Shown here: positions 18,775-30,879 of the stretch, piece by piece | Numbering within the stretch: the stretch's first letter is position 1 | Layout: each line of letters begins with the position of its first letter | Source: Adiantum capillus-veneris | Taxonomy: Eukaryota > Streptophyta > Polypodiopsida > Polypodiales > Pteridaceae | Direction: 5' to 3' | Assembly: GCA_014529385.2 (NCBI GenBank) | Contig: CM043962.1 | Span: 92,578,180 to 92,642,179, forward strand | Length of the DNA stretch: 64,000 bases | Position numbers and translations under genes: made by a program | The notes under the pieces: model-generated | Told to the model about the DNA's origin: nothing | Databases searched by the model: none | Seen by the model: only the letters and a program-made list of their open reading frames with translations

Positions 18775-19183
18775 TGTTTAGAATCCGTTGAAAATAGCCT
18801 AGAGCTTTCTAGCCCTACTCTTGTTGCACACATCCTCGCAATCAATGCATTCCAAAGGAGACATTCTAGAGAGGAAGCTCCTCAAGCACTTTTTGTGCTT
18901 TCTAAAGCGCACCAGATAGGAAGTTGAAAACAACATAGAGCTTTGTGGTCATGCTCCTATTGTGTGAATCCCATGACCAATGCATTTTGGTGCTTTGCAT
19001 CCAACAACCTAGACTTTCTAACCCTGCTCTTGTTGTGCACATCCCGCAATCAGTGTATTCCAGGAGGCGAAATTCCGATAGGACCTTCTTGTGAAACATG
19101 CACCACATTTGGCATACATATCAACCAAGACATTGCCAAGCACGACATTTTTTTTTTAACAGCCCCTGACTAACAATATGAGG

Positions 19184-19719
19184 CTGAATTTTTGTGCCCA
19201 TATCAACATTTTGTGTTGCATCTGAAATGATTCATGCTTCCCTTGCACTTCTTGGCCAGCCGATGGAAGTGGCGGAGGGTGGTTTCCACTCCTTCTTAAC
19301 CTTGATAATAGCTTGGATCACCTAGGGCTCCTTAATGAGCTTCAAAGTTGAATTCAAAGTTATATAGATGAATGTAACGACTCAGCTGGAGAAGCACTTC
19401 AGAAGTTCATATTATAAAATGATATAGAAACAAATATCACATTGACAAATTCCTTGATTTGCATGCATGCATCCTTTGGGAATCAATTGTTCAGAATTTT
19501 AGAAAAAAATCATTGCTTCTACCTAGGGTGCCATCACAAGAGAGGCCTTCCCTTCCCATCTAGTAAAAGGAGCCCAGAGCTTTCTTGCCACATCCAAGTT
19601 GGTTATATCTTGCAATCACTCTGGTCTGAAAAGCAAATGCATTGCCTTTAACCCCTCATCATGCTCTACTTGTCTCTACTTGACTTGTCTTCTGGATATC
19701 GCTTGTTCCCTGGATTTTT
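19184..19719. other. break in the PPR array, nothing recognised
   Basis: PPR text ends near 19184 and resumes near 19750. Between them lies AT-rich sequence with a small PPR-like phrase near 19600-19650. No coding or element ends seen. Confidence 0.35.
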
Positions 19720-20049
19720 CTAATTGAAAATTGAGAAAAAATAATTGTGTTTGAAGCCTATGAGGTGGAAGCGTAGGTGATTACAATTAGAGACAAGTAT
19801 GCCCTCCAAGAGTTTCCTTGCCGCAACCAGGTTGACCATATCTTGCAATCCACTCACTCCAAACGGTTGTTGAAAATAGCCTATAGATTTATGGCCCTGC
19901 CCTCGTTGCGCACATCTCGGAATTAGTGCATTCCAAGAGGCAACATTCTGAACAGATAGCTCCTCAAGCGCTTTTTGTGCTTTCTCAAGTGCACCACATT
20001 TGGCATACACATTGACCAAGACAGTGTAAGGCACGACATCTTTTTTCAA
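19720..20049 (-). pseudogene. PPR block
   Basis: Reads KKDVVPYTVLVNVYAKCGAL, EKAQKALEELSVQNVASWNA, LIPRCAQRGQGHKSIGYFQQ before losing similarity near LEGILVSNCN. One full unit plus part of the next. Confidence 0.75.
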
Positions 20050-20068
20050 TAGTCTCTAACTAACAATA

Positions 20069-20293
20069 TTATTTTTGAATTTTTGTGCCCATGTTAGCAT
20101 CTTGCATAGAGCTGCATGCCTTCGAGATGCATGCATAATTGATTGCATCTGGAGAGAGACCCTTGCTTTGCATCTTTGAAAACAGACTAGAGATTTTTGG
20201 CCTTGCCCCTAGGCGGCAAATCTTGGAATCAATGCATTCCAAGAGTCCACACTCCGGACAAGAAGCTCCTCGAGCACTTGCATAAAGCCACAT
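20069..20293 (-). pseudogene. PPR block
   Basis: Contains SSLFSKMQSKGLSPDAINYA, CISKACSSMQDANMGTKIQK at its end, the linker between PPR units, preceded by shifted text (CPECGLLECIDSKI) that in another frame is the VRSVDSWNALIARF phrase. Confidence 0.7.
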
Positions 20294-20435
20294 GCCTTCA
20301 AGATGTAAGCATAGCCTTCATGATGAAAGTATGAATGACTAAATTTGGAGAGATGCACTTACTTTGCATCCGATGAAAGTAGCGTAGATATTTTTGGCGC
20401 TGCTCTTGTTGCACATATCCCGCAATAAGTGCATT

Positions 20436-20851
20436 CTAAGAGGCGACATTCCATACAAGAAGCTCCTCAAGCACTTTTTGTGCTTTCTCAAGTGCTCCAC
20501 ATTTGGCATACATATTGACCAAGGCAATGCCAAGCACAACATTTGTTTTCAACAATCTCTGACTAACGATATAATTGTGCCCATAACAACATCTTGCGTA
20601 AAGCCACATGCCTTCAACATACATGTTTGGGTGATCGCATCTGTAGAGAGACCCTCGCTTTGCATACATATCGACAAAAGACAATGCCACGCATGACATA
20701 TTTTTTCAACCCCCTTGCTGTGTGAGGCAAATCTTGCAATCGATGCATGCCAAGAGTCCACACTCCAGACAGGAAGCTTTTCAAGCACTTGCGTAGAGCC
20801 AAATGCCTTCAAGATGTAAGAATAGCCTTCATGATGAAAGTATAGATACAC
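20436..20851 (-). pseudogene. PPR blocks
   Basis: Two overlapping frames give YSYILKAFGSTQVLEKLPVW, SVDSWHASIARF, LSTDAITQTCMLKACGFTQD and LKTNVVLGIALVNMYAKCGA, LEKAQKVLEELLVWNVAS. At least two PPR units in a duplicated arrangement. Confidence 0.75.
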
Positions 20852-21196
20852 TTGCTATGCACCCGCTGAATTTCACAAGGACACCACATTTGGCATACAT
20901 ATCGACCAAGATAGCGTCCAACATGACACCTTTTTTTAACAATGTAATTGTAACACCACATTAGATAGTTTGAGACTTTAGAGCCAATGTGGGAATCACT
21001 AATGTCTTGAAGATTTTGCCATATGGACAAATCTCAAATTGTTTTTTAAGGACAAAGCCTTCCACAAGGCAGTACTTGAAAATCTCTTCTCAGCCATGCT
21101 CTCAAAACTTTGGCTAAGATTTGGCCATGCGGTCAAATCTTAAGAAGTTAACTTTGGTCATCCTTGTTATTATTATTGAGTTATGGGCCAGGCTTG

Positions 21197-21251
21197 TTGG
21201 CTCCACACATGTACTCATGGGTGATTGTTGATGATAGGCATGCGCCATGTT

Positions 21252-21330
<79 letters not shown>

Positions 21331-21678
21331 ATACTAATTGTCGGCCAACTGTGGTTGGGACGACTCACATAAGGGCCTATAACCCTAACTTTTTTCTTAT
21401 TCTTGAGGGTATGTTTGCTTGCTCTCCTCTCCCAGGTAGACTCATGTTGTGTGTGAGCATGAGAGAGTGTGCATGTGTGCGAGCGAGAGTGACGATACGG
21501 AAACAATGATGTAGTTGAGAAGCGACGGCGAGCTCCCTCTTCACGACGGTGCAAGATTTTTGCATCGACAAGTTACAGAGGTAAGTGACACATCGTATGT
21601 GTCCGTGAGCTTCCTTGCACACAGGTTCTGTGTTTGCAGCCTTAGTGGCTCACACACGGCGCACAACAAGTCCCCCAT
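21197..21678 (+). repeat. probable 5' LTR of a plus-strand Ty3 element
   Basis: A block starting TGTTGGCTCCACACATG and ending near CCCCCA lies just before a tRNA-type primer site at 21692. It holds a long GA run and a splice-donor-like GTAAGTGACACATCG near 21581, which has a counterpart in the LTR at 59744-60315. The matching 3' LTR was not found. Start and end are estimates. Confidence 0.45.
21256..21328. repeat. (GA)n microsatellite
   Basis: Pure GA dinucleotide run of about 73 bp inside the probable LTR. Confidence 0.9.
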
Positions 21679-21691
21679 AATATGATATTTT

Positions 21692-21708
21692 TGGCGTCGT
21701 TGCCGGAG
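21692..21708 (+). other. primer-binding site of the Athila/Tat kind
   Basis: TGGCGTCGTTGCCGGAG closely matches TGGCGCCGTTGCCGGGG, the primer site seen in plant Athila/Tat-type Ty3 elements. It sets the plus orientation for the gag region that follows. Confidence 0.7.
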
Positions 21709-22547
21709 AGGCGTTGTGTGTGAAGCTCCATATGTAGCAATTTTCTGTCTTTTTGCAGTTTTCTATCGTTTTACAGTTTCTGCAGATCTATTGTTGCAGT
21801 AGTGCCGACTTACTGTTTTGGCTGAGATAAGGTTTAAGGTTAGGACATATTTTCTATTTTTTGTATTTTTTATTTCAAGGCTAATTTTTGCAGCATTTTT
21901 CAACATTTATAGCAATTTCCTATATTTTTTGCACCAAAATCTGCATTTTTTTGTTTTTTTGCATTAAAATTGTTTTTTTTTTCATTTTTAACACTAAAAT
22001 TTGCAATTTTTTTATTTTTAAACAAATATTTTTAAAAATGAAATAAAAAATAAAAGAAAAACAAAAAAATAGAAACACCACACAACCGGCCAACTAGATT
22101 TAGGAATTGTTTTTGGTTGAAAAAAAAAGTTGAAAAGAAAGACCACCAATTGTCCCCCAATCCGAGCCCAAGCCCGAGCTCGAGCACGAGCACGGTCCCA
22201 ATCTTGGTCTAACGATATATGTGAAACATGGTTTCACATATATAGTCGACTACTTGAAGGGTGGAATGAGCAATGTGGGATAAGGCTTTCTCCTTTTTCC
22301 TCCACTAGCTTCCTTAGACTTTTCCTCTTGTGCCTATGAGCCCAAGTAGAAAAAGACTCTTTTGCAGATTACGAGGGCTTTCGGTAACCAAATTGTGTGT
22401 TGTAAAGCATGCCATGTCCCTCTGAACGATATGCTCGTTTTGAGCTATCATATGACCAATTTCACATTACACACCTAAAAAGGTGTTAAAAAATATAAAT
22501 AAAAACATCAAGCAAAAATGGACTAGAATAATTAGTGGTGAGACCTC
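21709..22547 (+). other. AT-rich leader of the Ty3 element
   Basis: Long runs of T and A (21840-22070) precede gag. Near 22410-22460 the phrase GTCCCTCTGAACGATATGCTCGTTTTGAGCTATC has a clear relative in the opposite-strand element near 59665-59715, showing that the two are the same family. Confidence 0.6.
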
Positions 22548-25500
22548 TTGGGATACTCGTCAACGCCTTTAGGGTATGCACATCACTTGTATCTACGCTT
22601 TGGTAGAGTCCTAGGGTCTAAAAGACTTGAGAGCACTTCAAATTATGTCGACACTCACTATCCACCTACGTTAGGTCCGGACCTTCATCCGGGACCCAAG
22701 GTAGTACTACCCAAGACCTACATATCGCATCTAATGACTCTTTCTCTGACTAAGACATCATGGCAAATTACCCTACACAAAAACCTGAGATTTCAAGTCA
22801 AGACATGCATACCTTGGCCCCACGGCCTAGGTCTAGTGTGTTTAGCCGCTTAAGAGAGACCTTTAGGAGAGCCACTCGCTCCAAATACGCGTCTAGCAAA
22901 GTGGATGAAGGGGTGGGGAGGTAAATTTACCTTTCATGTCCAATGTAGACCCCACCTTCCTTAGAATTTCCCATGGGAATATTCCATCCACTACACTCCC
23001 TGGCCCTTCAGAGTTATCCCCTCTAAAGTTATATTACCTGATGATAGGAGTCTTGTCAAAGTGTAAGAGGTTGAGCACTATATCTTTGCAGCTAGGGAGA
23101 AGGAAATTGAAAGCTTACGCAAGGCAGAGCAACGGAGAGAACTAAAAGCAAAGATCCCTATGATGACAATCATGCCAGTCGAGCAATCACGTACTCCCAA
23201 ATTAGTAGTTGCTAAGGTTCAAACCATAGGGAGAGGGAGCCACATTGCATCTACTTCAAAGGGCACCTCTAGCACCTCAACCCTAGATGGGGCATTTCTA
23301 AATGAAACTTGGGAGTATGAACTACAAACAGAGACCTAACTAGCCTATACACGGGTCACACCTACCAGGTGGGCTGGTTGGATATCCTATAATCCACATC
23401 ATCGGGTGCTACCAGTGTAGATGAGCAACAACAAAGAGTTTGCAATGTCATCCATAAGTTTATAGTTGGAGAGGCAGAATAGAGGGATTGACATGCCTTT
23501 GACGGGTCTCATGAGATTCTTGGATACGGGGAAGGCCCAACAACCAACCTTATCACAAATGGAGACTCCTTCGGTGAGCCCGATGGATCCTTCATATGTT
23601 GTTTCACCGGGAGTCTCAGTACAATCTGAGCCCACAAGCAATGGTTTCACCTTTCCAAATCTAGATCATCTTTCCCTTGACGACACAATGCCTACCATGC
23701 CTACCTCGGTGATGAACCGCTACCTAGTAGCACAATGCCTACAACATTACCTACAAGTGTGTATCAAGCATACGTACCGGTTGCCCCTCATGCTCATGTA
23801 GCTCCTACACCCCCAATTGTTTTGACAACTTATGCTCCACTACCACCCTATCCAAGCTCTTATTCTAGTGGAGCCATACCGGCTAGCATTAACATGACAC
23901 GTCTTGCGTCTACTAGGTCTAGGGCCACACATATGAACCTCAGGCCATCATATGGCACAATGCCATACCAAGCCTGGGACCCAAGGACAACCCGTATTCC
24001 ACACTTAATGCCAACCCATATTCCACATGCAGTCCTGGAGCACCTCTGTCCACTATACCTGCTCACTTGTGTAGCTTGGCAACATTCGCTCAACCTTTAG
24101 GTCGATCTATTGCTGAAAATATGTGTAACACACTTGATAGAGAGCTTAGAAGCAAGGTAGTACAAGTAGCCAAGCTTACACAAAATATCAGTGGAGATGG
24201 AGATGTTAGGAAGCATATCCAAGTATTTGAACAAGTATGTGATTTCTTGGAAGAGCACAATGAGTTGCATAAGTGCAAGGCTTTAAGCTTGATTCTAAGT
24301 GGGAAAGCAAGGGATTGGTATAGAACCTTAAGGAATGAAGAGTGCACGTAATATCCCACTCTTAGAAGATTGTTCTTGAAAGAGTACATACAAGAGGGAG
24401 TACTTTGGGGTGTAGCCTCTCACCTCCAGAAAGCCCACGTGAGGAAGGCGAGCCAGTGAGAGACTTTATTAGTCGCTTGAAGAATTTGAACTCTTGCTAT
24501 AATCCAAATGAGCGTTTTAACAATAACCAATTTCTTGATAGATTCATTAGCGGACTGCAATATGAGGATATCTATAATGGCCTTGTCATTATAGGTATCA
24601 CTACTTGGTAGGCAATCACCACCATTGTAATCCAATTGGAGGACAATTTAATGATTGTAGGAGAAAAAGTGTCTGTTGAGCCGAAATCTACTAGCTCGCA
24701 AGCAATTGGGCATGAGCCAATAACCATAAAACCCATTGTCAAAGAGCAAAATCTATCTGAGATGACTTTGCCTAACCTAACCAAGGCTATTCAAGAAATT
24801 CTTAAGGATAATCATGCTCCGCAAAACAATCATATGTATTCGAGAAGGGAGCAACAATGGTGCTCAATTTGCTTTGGTCCTACCGATGAATGCCCTACGT
24901 TTAGAGTAAAATTTAGCGAGAATTGCAATGCATTTGGGAGGTATGGTCATCAAGCCATGTATTGCATAGTGTTTAAATGTGCGATGGCAAATATACCAAC
25001 TTTGTCATGGACAGACACACCTTGAGTGCCTGCATTGATGCCTACCCCACCTCTTGAACAACCATCACAACACATGGTTCCTAGGGCCCAAAATGTTGTT
25101 CAACGACACCATTGCCACCTCCAGTGTTAGGGCCGCAACCCCCACATCTGACAGTCACTCTTGTGAACCAAATGGGGTGTGAGCCATCTAGTGCTTGTGT
25201 GGATTGCGAGCATGATATAGACCCTAGTATTGCCTATGGGATTGATGCACTTGAAGAGTGTCCATAATACAACATGTAAGACTACTGGGGACAAGTCAAG
25301 CTTGTTTATCAAGTAGCTGCTCTTGCGGCAAGAGGCCAAAATATCAATCTCACTACCAAGAGACCACCTCTTCAATGCTACGAGTGTGGGGGTCTGCATC
25401 GTGTAGTTGAGTGTCCTAGTAGACTACAAAAGAATGCCACACTAGTGCACACCAATCAAGGGAGCACAACTACAATGTCGATACTCGTGTGTAACCAATG

Positions 25501-26565
25501 TGGCATAGATCATTTGAATGCCCAATGTCCTAATAATTTGAATGTACCAAAGATCATGCCGTTGAACTTAATTGAGATTGCTGAAACATCATCACAAAGT
25601 ACACATGTGGTACCAGTAAATGTACTCACACGATCGATACTCCAAAATCGAAATCATATTCTTGAGGAAAGAGATGCGGCATCAATCGCCCAATCCTAGA
25701 AGAAGAAAAAAACATGAAGGAAGAGATTGCAAAAATCAACAAAGTCAAACCCTAGTTCAAAGACCAACATAGGGACTGGTGATGACCTTGTGTATATGAA
25801 CGACCTTGGAAATGATTCTGATTCAGATGAGACCATGGAGACTAAAATGGCCATTAGGAAAGAAAAAAACAAAGAGGATCATCATGAGCCACAATGGCTA
25901 AAACCTAAGGAACCCATGAAGAAGATCGAAACTTACCCAAACCCTATAGAGGAGTTAGTGCAAGTCAAGCAATTAAGGAGTTTGGTAGAAGAGACCCAGA
26001 GGGAGCTAGAGCCAATACCTAGGTAGATACAGTTTACAAACACAGTGTTTCCTACACAAAATCAGCCTCACAAGGACCATAGACCACTAGCCATTCCTAG
26101 TGTCATCCAAGAAGAAAGTGACTTTAAGTCATTGGAATGCGGACATACTCCTTTCTTGTTGGAGAGGATGTTCGCGAAAGGATTACCTTACCCTATCAAA
26201 GAAATGGAGATTCCGTCTTCCCCATGTCAAGGAACTGAAGCCCAAAAAGTATTGGTAGATATTGCCAAATGGATGGATTTCATGGCTTCAGAAGTTAGAA
26301 CCACTCTCATGTCTAAACTATATGGAGACCCCGAGCTATTCCTAGCTCTTCGAGCTTTCCTCAATGGAGAACTAAAAGTTGGGTTACACAATTTGCACAT
26401 ATGGATAGGGCTAATGAAGTACCAATAGAGGAGGACCACTTATATCCACAACCCAACCTAGATGAGAACTTTGTTGGTTAGATACCTCTTAATAAATTGG
26501 GACAATATTTGCAAGGTGATGAATCCAATGAGACCCTACCAATCACTACTAAATGATTAGCAATT
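22548..26565 (+). pseudogene. long Ty3 gag region, decayed copy
   Basis: The same protein as in the minus-strand element at 55409-59562, interrupted by stops and frameshifts. Landmarks: PTLGPDLHPG (near 22670), SVSPMDPSYVVSPGVSVQSE (near 23575-23630), capsid text LATFAQPLGRSIAENM, HIQVFEQVCDFLEEHNELHK and SLILSGKARDWYRTL (24070-24340), EPVRDFISRLKNLNS (24450), then zinc knuckles and an acidic/Pro-rich region. It ends abruptly near 26565 before the protease motif, where a copia fragment begins on the other strand. Confidence 0.75.
24925..25528 (+). pseudogene. three zinc knuckles of the Ty3 gag
   Basis: Knuckle 1 (24925-24966) reads CNAFGRYGHQAMYC: a CCHC whose second Cys is now Phe. Knuckle 2 (25376-25414) is CYECGGLHRVVEC and knuckle 3 (25490-25528) is CNQCGIDHLNAQC. 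The latter two have three, not four, residues between the second Cys and the His. Such knuckles bind nucleic acid in gag proteins. Confidence 0.7.
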
Positions 26566-26569
26566 GAGG

Positions 26570-27230
26570 CTATGTCCTCGAACCTCATTTTTTGATACTC
26601 AACCTCTTTCATGGGTTGTTTGTGCATCTTTGATTCATTAAAAACACTTGTGACCTATGAATAACTCTTTGAGATTTGTGGTGCCAAAGACGATAACCTA
26701 TCTCTCCATCTGCACCATAGCCATGAAGTTGCATTTGTGCGACTTGGGGTTTAGCTTCTTTCTAAGCTCTTTAGGCACATGTGAGAATTCCTCACACACA
26801 AACACATGTAATATGTCATAATTAGGCTTCTTGCCCATCCACATCTCCTGCAAAATCTTGTAGTTCAACAGTGTACTAAGCGACCGATTCGTTATATGCA
26901 TTATTGTCATAACAACTTCTTCCCAAAAATCTTGAGGTAAATTTGCCATAGATAGCATGAAAGTGACCCTCTCTTGAACAAGCCTATTCATGCACTCTCA
27001 ATTTTGAGTAGGTGTGTAGTACTTCATAGCGAACTGCCTCGTTTGCAACAAAAGTCTTTAAATGCAGTGGAGACGTACTCTCCCCCATTGTCAATGTGCA
27101 AATCCTTCAACTTCTCACTTCTCGACCATAGCTAGGAACTTCTGGAAGACTCTAAAGACTTTGTATATCCTCTTTACGAGCTAGACCCACACCTTTTGAG
27201 TAGATTCATCTATGAAAGTCAAGAAATATA
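26570..27230 (-). pseudogene. copia integrase remnant
   Basis: The frame carries MNRLVQERVTFMLSMANLPQ, DFWEEVVMTIMHITNRSL, LHVFVCEEFSHVPKELRKKL and SHKCNFMAMVQMER, i.e. the region around and after the third catalytic residue. Upstream (27100-27200) the text of the second catalytic area (LRSDNGGEY-like) is present but broken. It ends with MKEVEYQKMRFEDIAS. Confidence 0.75.
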
Positions 27231-27232
27231 AT

Positions 27233-27253
27233 CCCCCCCCCCCCCCCCCCCCC
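27233..27253. repeat. poly(C) tract, 21 bp
   Basis: Twenty-one consecutive C residues interrupt decayed integrase sequence. On the minus strand it is a G21 tract. Confidence 0.9.
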
Positions 27254-27939
27254 GAGATTTATGCAGCATAGGCCCGCATAAATCACTATGTGCCAAATCT
27301 AGAGGATTCCTTAACTCTCTATTCAATGGAAAAGTGGTAAGCCTTGTTTGTTTTCAGTATATGCAATGCTCACACGAACTACATGGATATAGCCAAAACG
27401 CTTTAACTATTTCATTCCCTTTTGGCCCATATAACTAAGCAAGCTTTCAGTAGAAGGCAACTCAACTACATTAATTAATTCTCTTTCATAAAAGAGACAT
27501 ACGAGGAATATAATGAGCTAGACTTTTGGCCTTTGAGCATGACCAAGTTACCTTTTCTTTCTTCCAAAAACCATTGCCAAACACTATAGTATATCCAATA
27601 TCATCAAATTGTCATGCTGAAACCGAGCTCTTAGTTAGCTTTGGCAATTGTTTAACACCTCACAGCATTAACTCAATATCGTTGTACACATGCAACTTCA
27701 CATCTCCAATGTCACATATCTCAAGCTGATGAGTCCTTCTCATGAGTAACATGAAAACTGGCACCTGAGCCAATAATTCAATTCTCTCCATAGCATTCAT
27801 CAAGAGATAACAATGCTTTTGAACTCAAATCACAAGTGAAGACTAGTACATTTGATTGTTGCGACACAATAGGAACAACACCAACATGTAGAGATTCAAC
27901 GATATTGAGCTCCTCTATCTTCACACTGCTTATAGGAGG

Positions 27940-28660
27940 TACATAACTTATGACAATGACTTTACCCTTCTCTCTTTGCAACCAATGGCATTCTTTTTTG
28001 ATGTTTTCTTTCTTGTGACCATGGTAGCATTCAATGTCCCTCGTGTCACATCCACGGATCTTGCTACATGAATTCTTGCAATTTTGAGAATGACCACAAC
28101 TACAACTACAACCTCCTCACCTTTGATTCTACTTGCCATATACACATCACCATGCCCACCACTAGTGTCAAGAGACTACGTTGTAAACAAGCTTGCCCTT
28201 AGGGGCGGAGTTACTAATGGCACTGTTAAATGTATCCCATGATGCATGCAAAGAACGTAGCACAAAAATGGATTTCATTTCATAATGTCAATTGAATAAA
28301 CACACTATTAAAATCATTCAGGTGTGAACTAACATTGCTACCTTCTTTCATGTTTAGAAACGCAAGCTTCTTCATCAGAAATATTTTGTTCAATGCACAC
28401 TTACATTCCCATGTTGAGCATAAAGACTCCCACAATTCTTTAGCATTGGTCTTGTCTATAATCATGAAGGATATAGACTCACCAAGATGCAACCTGATAC
28501 TTGCCATGATACGAGCATCAAGCTCCTCCCACTGATCATTAGTGTACAAACCCTTTTTGCCCTTTCAATGGCATTGCAAGTCCTTTGTTGACGAGGAAAT
28601 CAAGCCTTCTCTACTTCCATAGGGTAAAATTTGTGCCATCAAATTTCTTGATGTAATAAT
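27940..28660 (-). pseudogene. copia gag and zinc knuckle remnant
   Basis: Minus-strand text: YTNDQWEELDARIMASIRLH, SISFMIIDKTNAKELWESL, LMKKLAFLNMKEGSNVSSHL and FNSVFIQLTL (28280-28549), then stops, then a knuckle region CYHGHKKENIKKECHW near 27980-28020 whose second Cys is lost. Same gag family as at 40343 and 43585. Confidence 0.75.
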
Positions 28661-29520
28661 CTTCTTTCTAAAGATCTCACGATACTAACAAGAGCTAGCT
28701 ACAAGAGAGTAACGCTAAGAACTTATGAAAAATTTTCTAGCAAAAATTCTAGCAAAGTATCCTTTGCTTAGAGATAAAAATCTCAACTAGAAACTCAGCA
28801 AAATTATTGCAATGTCAATGCAAAAGAGTATTGTAGGCAAACTAGAGGACTCAAAGGAAAAATATGGCAGAGTCTCCTTTGTACAAATATCAAAATCTCA
28901 AGAAAAAAGAGCAAACAACAATGCATGAACCAGCAAAGACTGCTTACAAGGAATAAACTGGCATATACTGCTCAAAGAAATTGTCAAAAGCCTGCCAACT
29001 TGGGGTCAAAGCACCAATATCCATCCATACATGTCCTACAACGAGACCATAAATGGGGATCTGCAAAAACCTAATCCACCTCAGACGGGGTAAACCAGTC
29101 CCTAGTGCTTGAATTCAAAAATCCTCACGCAATGACCCTCACAAAAGGTTATGCAAACATGACTAGACATAGTTTCAAAAAGGGCTCTTATTGACCGAGT
29201 CTCAAAGACGGTCAAGGTTGCCAAAAAAGCCAAAATCAACTCCACAAATGAGGTACAATGGCAGTATTTGCAACGTAGTGTACATCCAAAATGTGAAACT
29301 GTCACTGCAAAATTGCAAGATACACGCTCAAACACGTGTCAATGAGATGCAAGCAAAATCTAGACCAAAGTGAGCTCCCTGTGGGGACCTGTGAGGAGTA
29401 AAAAATTGCTCTCAATAGAGCTAAAGGACACACAAGGTGGTGCATAAAACTCCTAAGAGAAGCAATCACTGGTCAAAAATCTCCCCCTAAACGTTGAATT
29501 TGCATTGATAAAACTTGGGA
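28661..29520 (-). other. copia leader (untranslated)
   Basis: Contains the phrase GGCAGAGTCTCCTTTGTA near 28866 and a long stretch (29120-29270) similar to 48010-48140. No coding signal. The matching LTR/primer site on the minus strand could not be located. Confidence 0.5.
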
Positions 29521-29529
29521 ACTTAGCCA

Positions 29530-30204
29530 ACTAGGCTAGGAAAAATTAAACCATAGATACCATGGATACGGTAGCTGGCACCTGTCAAGTGTAAGAACAA
29601 TAGACTGGTAGTAGGAAGCATGTTAAGAAAACCTATAATCTGGAAGATGTGTAGACATGTGAGAGCACTACACAAAAGAGAGTGCATTGGAGACTACACA
29701 CATAGGCAATGTTGTACTATAGAGGTGAGGCGATAGAGAAAGAGAGCGTGAGCTCTCGCGTGTGTGCAATGGTAGAGTGTGTGTGTTGGCTTACACGCAC
29801 GCACACACACACACACACAAGCATATTTTGTTTCAACACCAAAAGAGAGTAGAGGGAGAAAGCTTTCTTACTTCTCTCACGGCACATACATTTTGAGATC
29901 TCATTTGGCATCAGCGAGCTACTTCTATTGGCATTGGATACACAATCTATTTTCTGACATTGGCTCTTGACATTGACGACATCATCTTTTTGGGTTGTGG
30001 CATTGGTGATGAATCTTCGTGGCTTCAATGCCTTCAACATAGCGAGAAACAGAGAGAGCACATTGCATTTCTTGACACCCGGCATCAACGAGGCATTTTT
30101 GTTCTATGGTGGAAATCTCTAGCGCATTCTAATCCTTACTAAGAGCTCCACTATGTATTTGCTCTTTTCTCCCTCAACACTCCGCACGCACCACACACTC
30201 AACA
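29530..30204 (+). repeat. possible plus-strand copia LTR
   Basis: The region ends CACTCAACA two bases before a strong primer-binding site. Start not determined. It contains a (CA)n run and a GCATTGG/GACATTGG-rich zone. Confidence 0.35.
29796..29819. repeat. (CA)n microsatellite
   Basis: CACACACA run of about 24 bp preceded by CACGCACG. Confidence 0.85.
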
Positions 30205-30206
30205 AG

Positions 30207-30218
30207 TGGTATTAGAGC
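30207..30218 (+). other. primer-binding site (iMet type)
   Basis: TGGTATTAGAGC matches the plant copia primer site TGGTATCAGAGC with one change. It implies an LTR ending just to the left. No gag text follows, so this is a remnant. Confidence 0.6.
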
Positions 30219-30221
30219 TTT

Positions 30222-30879
30222 GATGGTGTCTTCCTTCCCCTTGCAAAAAAGTGAGCGAAGGCTTGCAGCCTTAGGTGAAGGACACAACAAATATTGTACA
30301 CTATGCAAAGCTTTGGCAGCCTATGCAAAAGCTTTAATAGAGGAGCTTCATAGCTTGAATCCAACACACAAAAGTGAAGTGGAGATCAGATTGGAGTGCG
30401 AGAGAGAAGAAGAGCAGACACAGAGTGTTGGTGAAGCTCTTAATAAGGATTAGAATGCTTCACTTTTCCTTATTATTCTATATAACCAAAGAATGAGATA
30501 AGGTTAGTATGATCAATAAGATGGGTGCCCGGCTAGTTTGCATGAACCCTAACAAAAAATTGTAAGAAGTGATAACAATTTTTTTTTACCTGGTGAAGAG
30601 ACTCTTTAGATTGGTGATTATCCTACTATCTTTGAGGTATTCAATGTCCCAAATTCCCAATATTTTAGTTTTCATGAGCTTAGTGTGCCTAGATAGCACA
30701 TACATCTACTGTGGATCCCTTGAGGCCTTGGGTGCTTGGATAATGCAAAAACCCTAGGTATGAAGTGTGAGATCTGGTTCTCATTGTAATTAAGTCTCTC
30801 AATATTTGAAACCCACTCTTGTGACAGCTAACCATGTGTGGCTATGGCTATGGAGTCTTTGAACTTCACCATGATCTTA
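30222..30879 (+). other. leader-like remnant, nothing recognised
   Basis: An open frame of 77 codons near 30220-30453 (rich in Glu, Arg, Leu) has no recognisable domain and is probably chance. The rest is AT-rich. Confidence 0.3.

Larger units (their letters stand above)
17130..21030 (-). pseudogene. decayed PPR gene array, minus strand
   Basis: About ten PPR blocks follow each other on the minus strand with frequent frameshifts and stops. The cycle is: ACxSMQDAxxGTKIHxxIV, then LKKDVVxxTALVxMYAKCGA, LEKAQKxLEELxVxNVASWN, AxIxRxAxxGQGxKSxGxF, and GLSPDAIxYACILKA. This is the P-L-S style of plant PPR proteins, which edit or process organelle RNA. Repeats are near-copies of one another, so local duplication shaped the block. 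No DYW/E domain or start was found. Confidence 0.8.
26566..29520 (-). mobile_element. Ty1/copia 5' half (leader, gag, integrase), truncated
   Basis: On the minus strand the order is leader (29500-28660), gag (28650-28160), zinc knuckle (near 28000), a decayed protease zone and integrase (27420-26570). RT, RNase H and the 3' LTR are missing; the element stops at the junction with the Ty3 gag at about 26566. The leader matches those of the copia elements near 40 and 48 kb. Many stops. Confidence 0.75.

Noticed and set aside
29717-30088. Open frame of 123 codons on the minus strand
   Set aside because: It includes the (CA)n run as VCVCVCV and sits in LTR-like sequence; no domain.
30220-30453. 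Open frame of 77 codons after the primer-binding site as gag
   Set aside because: No copia gag motif (DGTNF..W, LW..L..) is present; probably leader sequence open by chance.
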